Origin: Ureibacillus thermophilus
Lineage (GTDB): Bacteria > Bacillota > Bacilli > Bacillales_A > Planococcaceae
Direction: 5' to 3'
NCBI RefSeq assembly: GCF_004331915.1
Contig: NZ_CP036528.1
Span: 8,001-69,474 of the forward strand
Length of the DNA stretch: 61,474 bases
Within the stretch, counting starts at the first letter, position 1; each line of letters opens with the position of its first letter. Made by a program: the position numbers and the translations under genes. This document shows, piece after piece, positions 26,335 to 36,750 of the stretch. Under the pieces are notes generated by a model, which was not told where the DNA came from, ran no database searches, and saw nothing but the letters and a program-made list of their open reading frames with translations.

Positions 26335-26569
26335 TACTTCTTATAATTTTGCATTTCTAATATAATTTTTTTAAAAAATGAATAAATCTATTAATAACTT
26401 AGTAATGTTGTCGAAAATATAGTTGAGGGTATTATATTTATTTTTTATCATTAAATTAAGTATATTTTTCTAAAAATATGAACTAGAAAATATAACTAAA
26501 TTACCCAATCATTCTATAAAATTCACAATTATCTACTATAACCAAATAAATTAATGGAGTGAGTTAATA

Positions 26570-28261
26570 ATGTCAATCAAAGCCAAATTAGCTGCGAGTT
26601 TTTTTGCCATTATCTTAATGTTGGTTGGACTTGCGGCATATTCTTCGACTCAGATTTCCAAGGTGAATGAAGAATATTCTTTCTTAATAGACGATCGGGT
26701 ATATAAGGTCGTCGAAGCTGCGAAAATCCAAAACGCCTCTTCTTTGCAAGGTTTATATCTTCGGTCTTATGTACTGCGAAAAAGCGACAAAGATTTAGAA
26801 AAACTGTTTGCTCAAAGAGAAATCGTGAATGAAACGACAAACAAAATTGATTCATTATTTACAAATCCTGAAATGATCAATCAATTTGGTATTGTCAAAG
26901 AACAGCAGGAATTATACAGCAAATATGTCGATGAAGTGATTCGTTATGTAGATAATGATGAAATGGACAAAGCAAAAGAAGTGTTATTTAATTACGCTGT
27001 ACCAGCAAACGAAAAGATTCAAGAAGCCATCAATACTATTATTGATTACCAAACAGAACAGATGAATACAACAAATGAATTAACTAGTTCCAATACACAA
27101 AAAAGCATTTTGATGCAAATCGTAATTACTGTGATAGCAGCAATCTTTGCTGTGTTTATTGCCATCTTTATGATGAGAAATATTACAATCCCATTAAAGA
27201 AATTAACAAATGCAGCTCAAGTGATGGCTACTGGTGATTTACGAGAAGAAGATGTTGTAGTGAAAACAAAAGATGAAATTAAAGATTTAGCCAATGCCTT
27301 TAATACAATGAAACATAATCTTGCTAACTTAATCAGCAGCGTATCAGCCAATGTTTCACAGACTACAGCTTCTGCAGAGCAACTTGCGGCAAGCACTGAT
27401 GAAATCACAAATGCTTCAAAAGATGTGGCGAAAATGGTAGAACTTCTTGCAAACAATGGTTCTAAAGCTGCAGCAACTGCTCAAGAATGTGCAGCAGCAA
27501 CAGACGATACAGCCAAAGGAGTTAGCCGAATTGCCGAAGCGGCTCAAGCCCTGTTAGAACAAACTATCAATACCCAATCCATTTCTACAAAAGGCGGAAA
27601 AACACTGCAAACCGTAGAAGAACAAATGACAGTAATTCAACGATCTTCTTATGAAACAAGAGAAAAAATTAAACACTTAAGCAGCCAATCTGCTGAAATT
27701 GAAAACATTACAAATGTAATTACTAACATCACAGAACAAACAAACTTGTTAGCCCTTAACGCTGCTATTGAAGCTGCACGGGCCGGCGAACATGGGAAAG
27801 GATTTGCCGTGGTTGCAGATGAGGTACGTAAGTTAGCGGAAGAATCAAAACAGTCAGCTCAAAAAATTATTGACCTTACAGCACAAATTCAATCAGGTAC
27901 AAAAGAAGTCGAAGAAAGCGTGAATCTGACTGTTCAAAATGTGGACCAAGGCGTGGATTACTTGCATGATGCACAAGTAGCCTTTAATGATATTTTAGAT
28001 GCCATTTCAACAATGTCTTCCCAAATCGAAGAAATTTCTGCTGCTTCTGAAGAAATTTCAGCAAGCACGGAAGAAGTGGCTGCTTCAGTTTCTGAAATGG
28101 CGACTTTAGCAATCCATGCGGCTGACCAATCCAATGCCGTATATGCTTCAGTAGAAGAACAAACAGCCAGCCTAAATGAAATTAATGATGTTGCCAAATC
28201 CTTAAATGAAGGTTCTCTAATTCTGCAAGAAGAAATTAGCCAATTTAAAGTATTGTCTTAA
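26570..28261 (+). CDS. Methyl-accepting chemotaxis protein with four-helix-bundle sensor
   Basis: 563 residues: an N-terminal membrane helix ([19 protein letters not shown]), a ~160-residue extracellular helical sensor resembling 4HB_MCP, a second membrane helix (~180-200, [19 protein letters not shown]), HAMP ([17 protein letters not shown]) and a signalling domain with [20 protein letters not shown] (~395). The ligand is unpredictable. The ATG at 26570 has GGAGTGAG nine bases upstream. It is divergent from the 24104 receptor and followed by a family B element. Confidence 0.93.
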   Translation: MSIKAKLAASFFAIILMLVGLAAYSSTQISKVNEEYSFLIDDRVYKVVEAAKIQNASSLQGLYLRSYVLRKSDKDLEKLFAQREIVNETTNKIDSLFTNPEMINQFGIVKEQQELYSKYVDEVIRYVDNDEMDKAKEVLFNYAVPANEKIQEAINTIIDYQTEQMNTTNELTSSNTQKSILMQIVITVIAAIFAVFIAIFMMRNITIPLKKLTNAAQVMATGDLREEDVVVKTKDEIKDLANAFNTMKHNLANLISSVSANVSQTTASAEQLAASTDEITNASKDVAKMVELLANNGSKAAATAQECAAATDDTAKGVSRIAEAAQALLEQTINTQSISTKGGKTLQTVEEQMTVIQRSSYETREKIKHLSSQSAEIENITNVITNITEQTNLLALNAAIEAARAGEHGKGFAVVADEVRKLAEESKQSAQKIIDLTAQIQSGTKEVEESVNLTVQNVDQGVDYLHDAQVAFNDILDAISTMSSQIEEISAASEEISASTEEVAASVSEMATLAIHAADQSNAVYASVEEQTASLNEINDVAKSLNEGSLILQEEISQFKVLS

Positions 28262-28271
28262 CCCATAAAAA

Positions 28272-28455
28272 ATGGGGAGTCTGAAAAGTCATTTCAAGAC
28301 GCCCCCTTTGCGGCTGTAGCTAGAGCTTTTGCCGCAGATAAATCGCGACAAAAAGACGCGTTTTGTGACCACCGCAGGGAAAGTTTTTAAGAGAATATTA
28401 CTATAAGAAGTAAGGCTGTTCAGAAAGTGTTCGACTTTCTGGACAGCCCTTTTTT
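28272..28455 (+). repeat. Dispersed element family B, copy 2
   Basis: Shares CCTTTTGCGGCTG-like, GACGCGTTTTGTGACCACCG and a closing GGCTGTTCAGAAAGTG / ACTTTCTGGACAGCC hairpin (28424-28451, then TTTTTT) with the copies at 5376 and 37904. It terminates the chemoreceptor transcript. The whole 28262-28536 gap is this element plus AT-rich sequence. Confidence 0.75.
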
Positions 28456-28536
28456 CATATGAAAAAAGCAGCTGAATTTGGATAAACCTTAAATTCGACT
28501 ACTTTCTAATTTTATAAATAAAGATCAAACTTCTCT

Positions 28537-29391
28537 TTACTCTCCAACCAAGCCGTCTTGATCTGCATCATACATATAAGGATAAAGCCAATGGTCTTTT
28601 GTAATCGGCATCTTAAATCCCGCCGCCTTTGCTTCTTTTATTGACACTTGTCCATCGCCGTTTGTATCAATTGCAGAAATATCGCCTTTATGATTTGACT
28701 TAGTCGCTTTATTTCCAGTCAAACCTAGAGATTCGTTTACTTTGTCAGGGTCTACATTGTCAAATTCCATTACCACTTGTTTTCCGTTTGGTAGAGTGAA
28801 TGTGTACCTATAGTGGGAGGGGATTTGCGTTTTCGTATTTGGATATGAAATGATTGCTTCAAAATTCGTTGCTCCCCCTGCCTTGCGAATCATCTCCTCC
28901 ATATAAGCTTGGTCGCCGTGGCGGTTGAGGGTGCTGTTTTGAGGCGTGATGTTATAAGCATTGGACACTCCTCCAAGAGAATCTGCAATGATATGTCCTT
29001 CATCTAAATCGCTTCTCTCCACCCCGGGAACTTTCGCTTCATCATCGTAGTATCGGCCATTTGAATTCACAGGTTCTGTCCGGTCGTCTTGCAAAATGAT
29101 TTCATCTGCAATGACCCGTACAAGCTGGCCATATTTATTCGTAAACGCCCAATATTCCCGATCGCCAAAGCCAATGTCCACTACGACGTTAGGTTCGCGA
29201 TGACCTGACAAATCTCCTCCATCCACTTCAAGCAGTTTGTAGCCCGAAAATCTTTCTGTAATGGACTGTGCTGAAGTTTCAACTGTTGAAGACTCTTCAG
29301 CCACCTGATTGTTTGTTGCCGGTGAGTCAGTGCAACCAACAATCAAAAAAGCAGCCAAAAATAAGAATAAAGAGTTTCGCTTCTTTTTCAT
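28537..29391 (-). CDS. Secreted lipoprotein DNA/RNA non-specific endonuclease with EF-hands
   Basis: 284 residues. A lipoprotein signal (FLFLAAFLIVGCTDS, lipobox VGC) puts it on the outer face of the membrane. Residues ~100-215 form a beta-beta-alpha metal nuclease domain: RSDLDEGHIIADSLGG with the catalytic His (DRGH-like) and NITPQNSTLNRHGDQAYMEE with the metal-binding Asn. A C-terminal pair of EF-hand-like loops follows, DTNGDGQVSIKE (~240) and DADQDGLVGE (~274), suggesting calcium dependence. It probably degrades extracellular DNA for nutrients or uptake. RBS GGGAGAAGG just before ATG 29391. Confidence 0.88.
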   Translation of the reverse strand: MKKKRNSLFLFLAAFLIVGCTDSPATNNQVAEESSTVETSAQSITERFSGYKLLEVDGGDLSGHREPNVVVDIGFGDREYWAFTNKYGQLVRVIADEIILQDDRTEPVNSNGRYYDDEAKVPGVERSDLDEGHIIADSLGGVSNAYNITPQNSTLNRHGDQAYMEEMIRKAGGATNFEAIISYPNTKTQIPSHYRYTFTLPNGKQVVMEFDNVDPDKVNESLGLTGNKATKSNHKGDISAIDTNGDGQVSIKEAKAAGFKMPITKDHWLYPYMYDADQDGLVGE

Positions 29392-29701
29392 AATCCTTCT
29401 CCCTGTAGCATTTTTTGATTAATGTTCATCTAAGTATAATAGCATATAACAGTTTGTACTATTTTCATAGTGTCGAATGAACTTTTTCGGAAACCTATTT
29501 TAGTTTATATTGTCAATGATAATAAAGAAAGGAAATGCATTGGGGGATTTTAGTTGAATGCAAAAAGCGGGTGTATTTTCTGATTAATTTTCCTTGTATC
29601 TGTCTTAACAGCATGCTCTCATTATGGAGGAACAAAAGAAGCCATAATTGAAAAGGAGAAATCGAAACACTTAATCGATTGGGGCTATTAAAAGAGAAAG
29701 A

Positions 29702-29740
29702 AAGACCTTTTGGCTGATGTAAAAAATGCAAAAAGGTCTT
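29702..29740 (-). terminator. Terminator of the XRE-YxlEFG operon
   Basis: AAGACCTTTT and AAAAGGTCTT pair around a 19-base loop, followed on the minus strand by TTCTTTCTCTTTT. It starts just after the permease stop. The rest of the 29392-29751 gap shows no gene. Confidence 0.7.
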
Positions 29741-29751
29741 CCATCATTTTA

Positions 29752-30531
29752 TTATATTTTTATCATTGAAGCATTTTTCCGGGTGAATAGAACACCAATG
29801 ATTATAAAGACGACTGTGAAAAGGAGCGTTAACAACAATGTTTTAAAATAATATTCGTTGTCGCTTTGGGTTAATAATTGGACACTGTAATCCGCCAGTT
29901 TCCACGGCGAAATGTTCCAGAACTGCCCTATCAATGATTGGATAAGGACGCCAATAGGCAAAACAATCACCGTGAATGTGATGGAAAGGACGGTATTGAA
30001 CATGGCACTAAACATAAGAGCAATGGTCGTAGCAAAGAAAATCCAGACACAGTAACTTGCAACCATTTGAATAAAAAGAAGCGGCTTCACAGTACCATAT
30101 AAAATGGCTGTATAATACATGCTCGCCCCATAACCTAAAATGACGCTTAAAACAGCTAGTATATTTATAACGACCCACTTGCTGAAAAACAAAGCAGTAA
30201 ATGAAATAGGCCGTACATATAAGAAAAGAGCCATTCCATTTTGTCTTTCCCGATTGATCATCCCTGCTGCAATAATCACAAGTACAATAAGACCAATCGA
30301 TTGAAATTGGCCAGTGGTAGCAAGTAAAATATCCGCAGGCGTATATTCAGGAATTTCCATGGTAAATCCTTCCGGCAAATTCCCCACTGCATTTAAAATA
30401 TCTTCCATATAATAATTCATAATTGGGTCCGAGATGCCAAGAAAAATAAAAAGAAGCGGCATCCACAAAAACTTAAAACTGCGCCAACTTTCCCTCAATT
30501 CTTTTTGAATTAGTACGGTAAATGTTCTCAT
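29752..30531 (-). CDS. yxlG: ABC transporter permease (YxlG-like)
   Basis: 259-residue ABC-2 type permease with six membrane segments: after the conserved start LIQKELRESWRSFKFLW come IGLIVLVIIAAGMINRERQNG, SKWVVINILAVLSVILGYGA and others. B. subtilis YxlG is the permease encoded next to YxlF; here the order and overlaps match (YxlE, YxlF, YxlG). Its ATG overlaps the ATPase gene by four bases (ATGA). It exports or senses an unknown substrate, probably an envelope-active peptide. Symbol by homology and gene order. Confidence 0.8.
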   Translation of the reverse strand: MRTFTVLIQKELRESWRSFKFLWMPLLFIFLGISDPIMNYYMEDILNAVGNLPEGFTMEIPEYTPADILLATTGQFQSIGLIVLVIIAAGMINRERQNGMALFLYVRPISFTALFFSKWVVINILAVLSVILGYGASMYYTAILYGTVKPLLFIQMVASYCVWIFFATTIALMFSAMFNTVLSITFTVIVLPIGVLIQSLIGQFWNISPWKLADYSVQLLTQSDNEYYFKTLLLTLLFTVVFIIIGVLFTRKNASMIKI

Positions 30532-31412
30532 GGTGATACCACCTTCATGAAAATCTCTTCAAGGGTTAATCGATTTCGTTCTATCTTTAATACCGTAAAA
30601 GGGGAATTGGAAAGCTCCTCCATCACTTGCTGCATTGTCGGGAAATGATCTGTTATATGGATATAAACAACCATTCCCTCAACCTCAGTGGACCACTTGC
30701 TTTGAGAAGCGTAACCAATAGCTTCTTCAATTTTTGAAAATTGAATACGAATGCGGGGCACATCAAATTTTTCCCGAATCTCATTTAAAGAACCTTTTTC
30801 TACAACCTGCCCCTTTTTCAAAAAGAGAAGTTGGTCTGTCATTTCTTCTGCATCATTTAAAATATGTGTTGAATACAATATCGTGGAATCAAGCTGCAAT
30901 TGTTTCAACAGATTCATGATTTCCCTTCTTCCAACCGGATCTAGGGAAGCTACAGGTTCATCTAATAACAACAGTTTCGGTTTATGAACGATTGCTTGTG
31001 CTATGCCTAGCCGTTGCTTCATACCACCGGAATATTGAGCTGTTTTTTTGTGCATCACATCTTTAAGGCCAACAAATTCTAAAACTTTTACTGCTTCTTT
31101 TCTTGTATCCCTTGCAGAAATACCACTTAATTTGGCCGTCATTTCAATGAATTCCAAACCCGTCAACCATGGATAAAATTGCGGATACTGAGGCAAAAAT
31201 CCGATTTCTTTTCGTATATCCTTTATCCCCTCCAGGTTTACGGTTCCCTTGGTTGGTTTCAATAAGCCGGCGAGCATGGACAATATGGTTGTTTTCCCGG
31301 CGCCATTTGGACCAATCAGCGCCGTAAAAGAACCGTCTCCTAGGGTGAACGAAACATCCGATACCACAGTTTGCCTACCAAAACTTTTGGTTAAATGTTG
31401 TACGGTAATCAT
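30528..31412 (-). CDS. yxlF: ABC transporter ATP-binding protein (YxlF-like)
   Basis: 294 residues with Walker A GPNGAGKTT (~residue 35), Q-loop LPQYPQFYPW, signature YSGGMKQRLGIAQA (~125), Walker B KLLLLDEPVASLDP (~150) and H-loop STHIL (~190). It supplies energy to the adjacent permease at the inner membrane face. The C-terminal ~80 residues form the extra domain common in BcrA-type ATPases. It overlaps both neighbouring genes by four bases. Confidence 0.9.
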   Translation of the reverse strand: MITVQHLTKSFGRQTVVSDVSFTLGDGSFTALIGPNGAGKTTILSMLAGLLKPTKGTVNLEGIKDIRKEIGFLPQYPQFYPWLTGLEFIEMTAKLSGISARDTRKEAVKVLEFVGLKDVMHKKTAQYSGGMKQRLGIAQAIVHKPKLLLLDEPVASLDPVGRREIMNLLKQLQLDSTILYSTHILNDAEEMTDQLLFLKKGQVVEKGSLNEIREKFDVPRIRIQFSKIEEAIGYASQSKWSTEVEGMVVYIHITDHFPTMQQVMEELSNSPFTVLKIERNRLTLEEIFMKVVSP

Positions 31413-31597
31413 GATTTCCTCCCGAAAATAAAATACACAATTGGTCCAAGGGTATTAATAAAGATAATAACCAACGCCCATAGCCACTTCGGCCCGTTCG
31501 TCGACTCAATGCGGATTAAATCCACCAGCGCAACAATCAGCAAAACAACTTGAATCACAATTAGAGGGGCCACTAAAGCCCAATTAATATCCATCAT
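31409..31597 (-). CDS. yxlE: PLDc_N-domain two-span membrane protein (YxlE-like)
   Basis: 62 residues: LVAPLIVIQVVLLIVALVDL, the hallmark RIESTNGPKWLWALVIIFIN, and LGPIVYFIFGRKS, the complete PLDc_N signature found in YxlE and SunI-like small proteins. YxlE is encoded with YxlFG in the B. subtilis sigY operon, where it is linked to negative control of SigY. Here it overlaps the upstream regulator by four bases. No lantibiotic gene is near. Confidence 0.85.
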   Translation of the reverse strand: MMDINWALVAPLIVIQVVLLIVALVDLIRIESTNGPKWLWALVIIFINTLGPIVYFIFGRKS

Positions 31598-32715
31598 TCT
31601 AGAACCTCCTCAACATTTAAATGATGTGCCAAATTAAGAATCATTGCTTTAAATTCATTGCTTTCTTTTAGAGAAGCAAATCTAGGTTCTTTCCAAATCG
31701 TCAAAACCAAATCCTTTTTAATGGATTGTTCGTCCCTCGGAGCTTCTCCGCCAATGACGGATGTTTTTTCAATCCAATCGGTCAATAAATAAAAATAAGA
31801 ATTTCCTTGCAGCTTTATTGGAAATTTTATTTTTGTACAAAGTTTTACATAACATTGCAGCATTTCCATCGCTTTTTCATGAAGACCTTTAAAAACAAAT
31901 GCTGCCGCTGCTTTATAGTAGAAAATTAGACAAGTATTGAAATGAAGATTTTCTAAATCAAATAAATGTATCAGCTGTCGAATTTTATGAACAGTTTCAT
32001 CCACATAATGCCCGTTTTCAATCTCCATCATCATACTTTCTGTTGCATACGAAATCAGCTGTATTAAATTTTGATAGAAACTAACTTGGATAATTTCTTT
32101 TGCCTTATTTGAATTTCCGAGCATTTGATGAGCTGTTGCGATGAGCTGGTTGGCCTCCACAGGATGATTTATATCATTTCCCAATAATTCCAACACTTCT
32201 TCCGGCTTCCCCAATTGCAATAATGCAACAGCCTCCATCATTGTCGCTTCGTTAATGAGTAAAAAATCTTTGCTGAATGTTTTTACTTGGGAACAAAGTT
32301 GAATGACTCTGGTCAATGTATTTTGGCGATCAGGCGACTTAGGAGCATAGTTTAAATAAAGTTGTGCCATTTTTAATACAAATGGCAAACAAGAATAATA
32401 TTCCTTCAATAGATCCTCAATTTCTTTTTCAACCAGTTCAAAAGGCTTTTCTGAAAATTTCTTTGAAAGCTGGATGTAGGTTTTCCGTATTTCATCTTTG
32501 GACATCTTGGAATGGTATCCCAATAATTCATCAATTGAGAGATGAAATAATCTAGCTAACTTTGGCAACAATGTAATATCAGGATAACTTTGTCCCTTTT
32601 CCCATTTGGAAACCGCCGCTCTTGAAACTCCTATATATTCAGCAATTTGTGCCTGTGTTAACTTTAATTCTTTTCTGCGATTTGCAAAAATCTTTGTAAA
32701 TTGAAAATGATTCAT
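31594..32715 (-). CDS. XRE-family regulator with TPR-like helical domain
   Basis: 373 residues. The N-terminal helix-turn-helix ELKLTQAQIAEYIGVSRAAV then SKWEKGQSYPDITLL (~residues 15-50) is followed by ~320 residues of helical hairpins resembling peptide-sensing TPR regulators. First gene of a four-gene unit with YxlE/F/G, all overlapping, so it probably controls its own operon in response to the transported substrate. Start ATG 32715 chosen for spacing from AAAGGA; the ATG at 32727 overlaps that site. In B. subtilis this position is taken by the ECF factor SigY and YxlCD. Confidence 0.85.
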   Translation of the reverse strand: MNHFQFTKIFANRRKELKLTQAQIAEYIGVSRAAVSKWEKGQSYPDITLLPKLARLFHLSIDELLGYHSKMSKDEIRKTYIQLSKKFSEKPFELVEKEIEDLLKEYYSCLPFVLKMAQLYLNYAPKSPDRQNTLTRVIQLCSQVKTFSKDFLLINEATMMEAVALLQLGKPEEVLELLGNDINHPVEANQLIATAHQMLGNSNKAKEIIQVSFYQNLIQLISYATESMMMEIENGHYVDETVHKIRQLIHLFDLENLHFNTCLIFYYKAAAAFVFKGLHEKAMEMLQCYVKLCTKIKFPIKLQGNSYFYLLTDWIEKTSVIGGEAPRDEQSIKKDLVLTIWKEPRFASLKESNEFKAMILNLAHHLNVEEVLE

Positions 32716-32909
32716 ATTTATCATCATCCTTTATTCTTATCATAAAGAAAAAAAGATCGAATTCATATCAAATCATAGTTACGTTTATTAGCATTAATCA
32801 ACTGGTGGTTGACTTCATTAAGAGAGGTATAATTGCTAAATAATTCAAATATTTTCCACTATAATTTTGCTATAATAAAAGGAAAGTAGCATGGAAAGAA
32901 GTGTTCCTT

Positions 32910-33806
32910 ATGATGGATCCAAATCATCTAAATTATCATGGTCAATTGGAAGACAATAAAAACAAAAATGCACTCAAATGGGCCTATCTATTAATCACCA
33001 GTTTTATGATCGTTGAATTGGTTGGTGGAATCATTACAAACAGTTTGGCATTGTTATCTGATGCAGGGCATATGTTAACAGATTCTTTATCATTAGGTTT
33101 TAGTTTGTTTGCTATTATTATTGGACAAAAGGAAGCAAACAACAAAAAAACTTACGGGTATCGCAGAGTGGAAATTTTTGCTGCCCTCCTAAACGGGATA
33201 ACCTTAATCGGGATTGCCGTCTTTATTGTGATTGAAGCCATCCGCCGTATTTCAAAGCCTCCTGAAATTGCAAGTACAGGTATGCTGATTGTAGCGGTGC
33301 TTGGTTTACTCGTTAATATTGTGGTGGCTTTTATTTTAAATAATGGAAATAATAGTAATCTAAATGTCAAAAGCGCCTTTTTGCATGTGCTGGGAGACAT
33401 TCTTGGTTCTATTGGTGCGATTAGCGCAGCACTCTTAATCCTATTTTTTGGGTGGGATTTGGCAGACCCTATTGCCAGCATGATTGTGGCAGTAGTGATT
33501 AGCTTCAGCGGAATTCGCGTCGTAAAAGAATCTTTCAACATTTTTATGGAAGCAGCACCTAATGACTTACCGACAGACATCATAAGAAAAAAATTGTTGG
33601 AAATTGAAGAAGTAGAAGAAGTGACTGACTTGCATCTATGGCTTATTACATCCGACTATCCCTCCATCACTTGTCATGTAGTGGTGGGGAAAGAGGTGGA
33701 TGAGCAAATTGTATTACGCAAAATTCAAAAATTGTTTCACGATGAATTTTCATTACATCATATGACCATTCAAATTGAAAAAAGAAACAATCTTCAGAAC
33801 ATGTAA
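32910..33806 (+). CDS. czcD: Cation diffusion facilitator zinc/cobalt/cadmium exporter
   Basis: 298 residues with six membrane spans. Metal-site motifs SDAGHMLTDSL (helix 2, HxxxD) and HVLGDILGS (helix 5, HxxxD) are intact, and the C-terminal domain (~210-298) carries DLHLWLITSDYPSITCHVVV. It exchanges Zn2+/Cd2+/Co2+ for H+ or K+ to detoxify the cytoplasm. ATG 32910 or 32913 follows GGAAAGAAGTG; GTG 32901 is inside that site. TATAAT copies lie upstream (32864-32877), but no certain CzrA operator was identified. Confidence 0.93.
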   Translation: MMDPNHLNYHGQLEDNKNKNALKWAYLLITSFMIVELVGGIITNSLALLSDAGHMLTDSLSLGFSLFAIIIGQKEANNKKTYGYRRVEIFAALLNGITLIGIAVFIVIEAIRRISKPPEIASTGMLIVAVLGLLVNIVVAFILNNGNNSNLNVKSAFLHVLGDILGSIGAISAALLILFFGWDLADPIASMIVAVVISFSGIRVVKESFNIFMEAAPNDLPTDIIRKKLLEIEEVEEVTDLHLWLITSDYPSITCHVVVGKEVDEQIVLRKIQKLFHDEFSLHHMTIQIEKRNNLQNM

Positions 33807-33888
33807 ATGTACTTACAGCTCTTTTCTATTTGAAAAGCAATGTGCAAAATCCTGAAAAACCTTAGCAGAAGAACTAAGAAAAACATAA

Positions 33889-33917
33889 GTGCAGGGTACC
33901 TAAAAAATACCCGGCAC
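33889..33917. terminator. Hairpin after czcD
   Basis: GTGCAGGGTA pairs with TACCCGGCAC. The T run is weak on the plus strand. Confidence 0.5.
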
Positions 33918-33948
33918 TATTAATAATCTTTCTACGCTTTACCTCACT

Positions 33949-34615
33949 TTAATTTGCTTGGCATACATCCAGAGGAATCGGATATTTGACTTCTGAGAAG
34001 TTCTTGATGAGTAATTCTTCTTTTATCATTAGTCCTGTAACCTTATCAAATGTTTTTCGCCATATTTCATTTTGGCGATAGTTTTTTCCATCCTTTTTCA
34101 AAAATTGATGATTTCTTTCTTCAATATGGTATGAATACGGTATGTCTTCATTAGCGTAGATGGCGCCTTTTAAATGCTTATCCGTTACCCATACTTTTAT
34201 TTGAAATGATTGGTTTGTTAGATTTTAAAACGTAAATCTACATAGTTGTAGAAAACGCTTGCCCCGCTGCCAAAGGGAAGTGTTCGGCCGGAATCAGGAA
34301 ACGGGTCAAAACTATGATGATGTCGTTCAACGACTGTAAGAGGTGTATGCAGAGCCATCCAATAAAGCAAATTTGCAAGTTGACAAATCCCACCGCCAAT
34401 GCCGGTTTTTACTTCCCCCATTTTCAGCTGCATGCCTTCTATGTAACCTTTTGATTTGGTTGTTCTTCCCACCAGCTTCCAAAAGGAAAAAGTTTCACCA
34501 GGTTTAATGATGACACCATCAATTTTGCTAGTCGCTATTTTTAAATTGGTAATCTTATTTTCCTGCAGTTGTGGATTACTGTTGCCTAATTTTCTTCTTA
34601 ATAAAGATTGATGTT
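33949..34615 (-). pseudogene. VanW-family protein, 5'-truncated and frameshifted
   Basis: KHQSLLRRKLGNSNPQLQ, GVIIKPGETFSFWKLVGR, GIGGGICQLANLLYWM and FDPFPDSGRTLPFGSGA are the VanW/YoaR core. Two lesions: the N-terminus stops near 34615, where foreign sequence begins, and after DLRFK (~34223) one base appears lost in an A run, shifting the remaining ~85 residues (TNQSFQIKVWVTDKHLKGA ... EVKYPIPLDVCQAN, stop at 33949). VanW proteins act in the cell envelope; their function is poorly known. Confidence 0.8.
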
Positions 34616-34627
34616 TTTTACAAGTAA

Positions 34628-34702
34628 AAGGACGAAATCGAATTATTAGAAACACGAAGCAAAGAATTAGTAGACTACATGAAAAAAGTTTTACAAAACT
34701 AA
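34628..34702 (+). pseudogene. C-terminal remnant of an unidentified gene
   Basis: A 24-codon tail, KDEIELLETRSKELVDYMKK..., ending TAA at 34700-34702 with codon use like a real gene. It is preceded at once by a stop and by the truncated VanW gene on the other strand. The coiled-coil end resembles tails of MerR-type regulators, but that is a guess. Confidence 0.3.
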
Positions 34703-34706
34703 AAAA

Positions 34707-34739
34707 GCGGCGGCAAGATTAAAACTGGATTTTGCCGCC
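34707..34739 (-). terminator. Terminator after chemoreceptor 4
   Basis: GGCGGCAA and TTGCCGCC pair; the minus strand continues GCTTTTTTAG. Confidence 0.8.
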
Positions 34740-34755
34740 TGCAATCTGTGATTAA

Positions 34756-36750
34756 TTAAAAATGGAACTTACTCAACGCATCCTGTAATTCATTAACTGT
34801 ATTATTTAAAGAATTCGTCAAGTTTTTCATTTCCTGCATGGAGTATAATTGGGTATTCGTCTGGATCATAACGGTTTTTGCATTTTCTGATGTTTTTTGT
34901 GCACTAGCTAAAATTTCGGAAGTAGATGCATTAAATTCTTCGGTGGATGCTAAAAGTTCTTCAGATAACGAAGACAACTCCTGAATTTGCTCAGAAACTT
35001 CCTTCACTGCAAAGAGGATATTATCAAATAACTTTCCTGCTTGATAGACAATTTCCGTTCCTTCCTGAACTTCTTTCTCTCCATCACCCATTGCTTTAAC
35101 AGCTTCGTCTGTTTTGCCCTGAATCTCAAGAATTAATAATGAAATTTTTTCCGCGTATTCTTTTGACTGTTCCGCTAATTTTCGCACTTCTTCAGCAACA
35201 ATTGCAAATCCCTTGCCATGTTCCCCAGCCCGGGCTGCTTCAATTGCTGCATTTAGTGCTAATAAATTTGTTTGATTAGAAATTTCCGTAATCATTTCTG
35301 AAATTTCGCCAATTTCTCTGGAACGATTGGATAATAGCTGCACAACATTACTAGCTTTTTGCACAGATTCAGATATATAGTTCATTTGTTTAACAGCTGT
35401 GCTGATTTTTTCATTTCCGTGTACAGCTTCCTTTTCTGTTTTAGTTGCAGCTTCTGAGATGATATACGACGATTCAGCTGCTTTTTGTATGCCAACTGTT
35501 AACTGATCAATGCCTTCTTTATTTTGTTCAAGTTCCTGCAATTGCACTTCAGTTGCTGAAGACACTTCCTGAATCGAATGAGAAATTTCGCTGGAAGCTT
35601 CGACTGTTTCTTTCACCCCTTGGACAATATTATTAGCAGCAAGGGTTACTTGCTCACTTGCCCTTTTTGCTCTCATCAGCAATTCCTTCAAGTTGTTTGC
35701 CATTTTGTTCACATTATCAACAAGAAAGCTGATTTCATCCCCTTGGTGATCTGTATATACGTTAAAAGCTAAATTTCCTTGCGCTATCGTTTCAGCCGTT
35801 AAAGCTACCTTGCGAATTCGATTCGTTATCTTTCTTAATAGAACAAATAAAATAATGCCATTTAAGAGTAGAGCTGCAATCCCAGAACAAATTGTAATGG
35901 CCAATAATGAAGTTAATGGAGCTATGAATTCTTTCAACGGAACATCCACTGCCATAATCCATCCTGTATACGGAATAGTGGAGTAGAACAACATCCGCTC
36001 ATCGCCGTCAATTTTAACTTTTGTGACCCCTTGTCCTTTCTCAATCATTTCTTGTGTGAGATTTCTTATTGCATCATTGGAAGATTCAAGAAGGTTTTCA
36101 TTTAAAATCTTTTCCTTATCTGGATGATGAATAATGGTTCCATCTTTTTGGAATACATAAACAATATCTGTCTTTCCTATTTTAAAATTCGTCGCTTTTT
36201 CAAACACTTTATTGATTGGAGAAGCACCGCTTACAACACCTTTTACTTGCCGATTTTCATCAAAAACAGGCGTTTCAAAGGTAATAATGAGATTAGATTT
36301 ATCTGCTTTATCAGGAAATGGATCTGAAATTACCGAATTTCCAGCCAACACATCCGGAAAAGTCGGTTCATCCCCAATAAAGATTTCCGTTCCCGAGTCG
36401 AAGGTTAGATTTCCTTCCGTATCCCCAATGCTAATGGAAGAATATAGACCATTGATCCTCGCTCTTTCCTCTGCAAAATACCGTAAAATTTCTTCCTTTT
36501 CTCCAAAACGGACTAAATCCGTATTGGCCATCACCTCAATCTCAGACTGTCTTGTTTGAAGCCATGTTCCTAATTGAGCCGTATGTATCGAAACTGCATT
36601 TTGTCCATTATCCTGCAAAGATTCAAGAATCACAGTTTTTGAAGTACTATAATTAAGCCATCCCATAGCAACAGTTGTTATCAATGTCACGGAAAGTATA
36701 AAGATCATAATTTTAAACAATAATGATTTCCAAAAAGATACCCTATTCAT
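34756..36750 (-). CDS. Methyl-accepting chemotaxis protein, dCache type
   Basis: 664 residues: membrane helix (~10-30), extracellular Cache region (~35-280; [35 protein letters not shown]), second helix ([20 protein letters not shown]), HAMP ([18 protein letters not shown]) and a signalling hairpin with [20 protein letters not shown] (~495). It diverges from the 24104 receptor in the sensor (no DWYKQA motif), so the ligand should differ. ATG 36750 follows AAGGAGAA. Confidence 0.93.
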   Translation of the reverse strand: MNRVSFWKSLLFKIMIFILSVTLITTVAMGWLNYSTSKTVILESLQDNGQNAVSIHTAQLGTWLQTRQSEIEVMANTDLVRFGEKEEILRYFAEERARINGLYSSISIGDTEGNLTFDSGTEIFIGDEPTFPDVLAGNSVISDPFPDKADKSNLIITFETPVFDENRQVKGVVSGASPINKVFEKATNFKIGKTDIVYVFQKDGTIIHHPDKEKILNENLLESSNDAIRNLTQEMIEKGQGVTKVKIDGDERMLFYSTIPYTGWIMAVDVPLKEFIAPLTSLLAITICSGIAALLLNGIILFVLLRKITNRIRKVALTAETIAQGNLAFNVYTDHQGDEISFLVDNVNKMANNLKELLMRAKRASEQVTLAANNIVQGVKETVEASSEISHSIQEVSSATEVQLQELEQNKEGIDQLTVGIQKAAESSYIISEAATKTEKEAVHGNEKISTAVKQMNYISESVQKASNVVQLLSNRSREIGEISEMITEISNQTNLLALNAAIEAARAGEHGKGFAIVAEEVRKLAEQSKEYAEKISLLILEIQGKTDEAVKAMGDGEKEVQEGTEIVYQAGKLFDNILFAVKEVSEQIQELSSLSEELLASTEEFNASTSEILASAQKTSENAKTVMIQTNTQLYSMQEMKNLTNSLNNTVNELQDALSKFHF

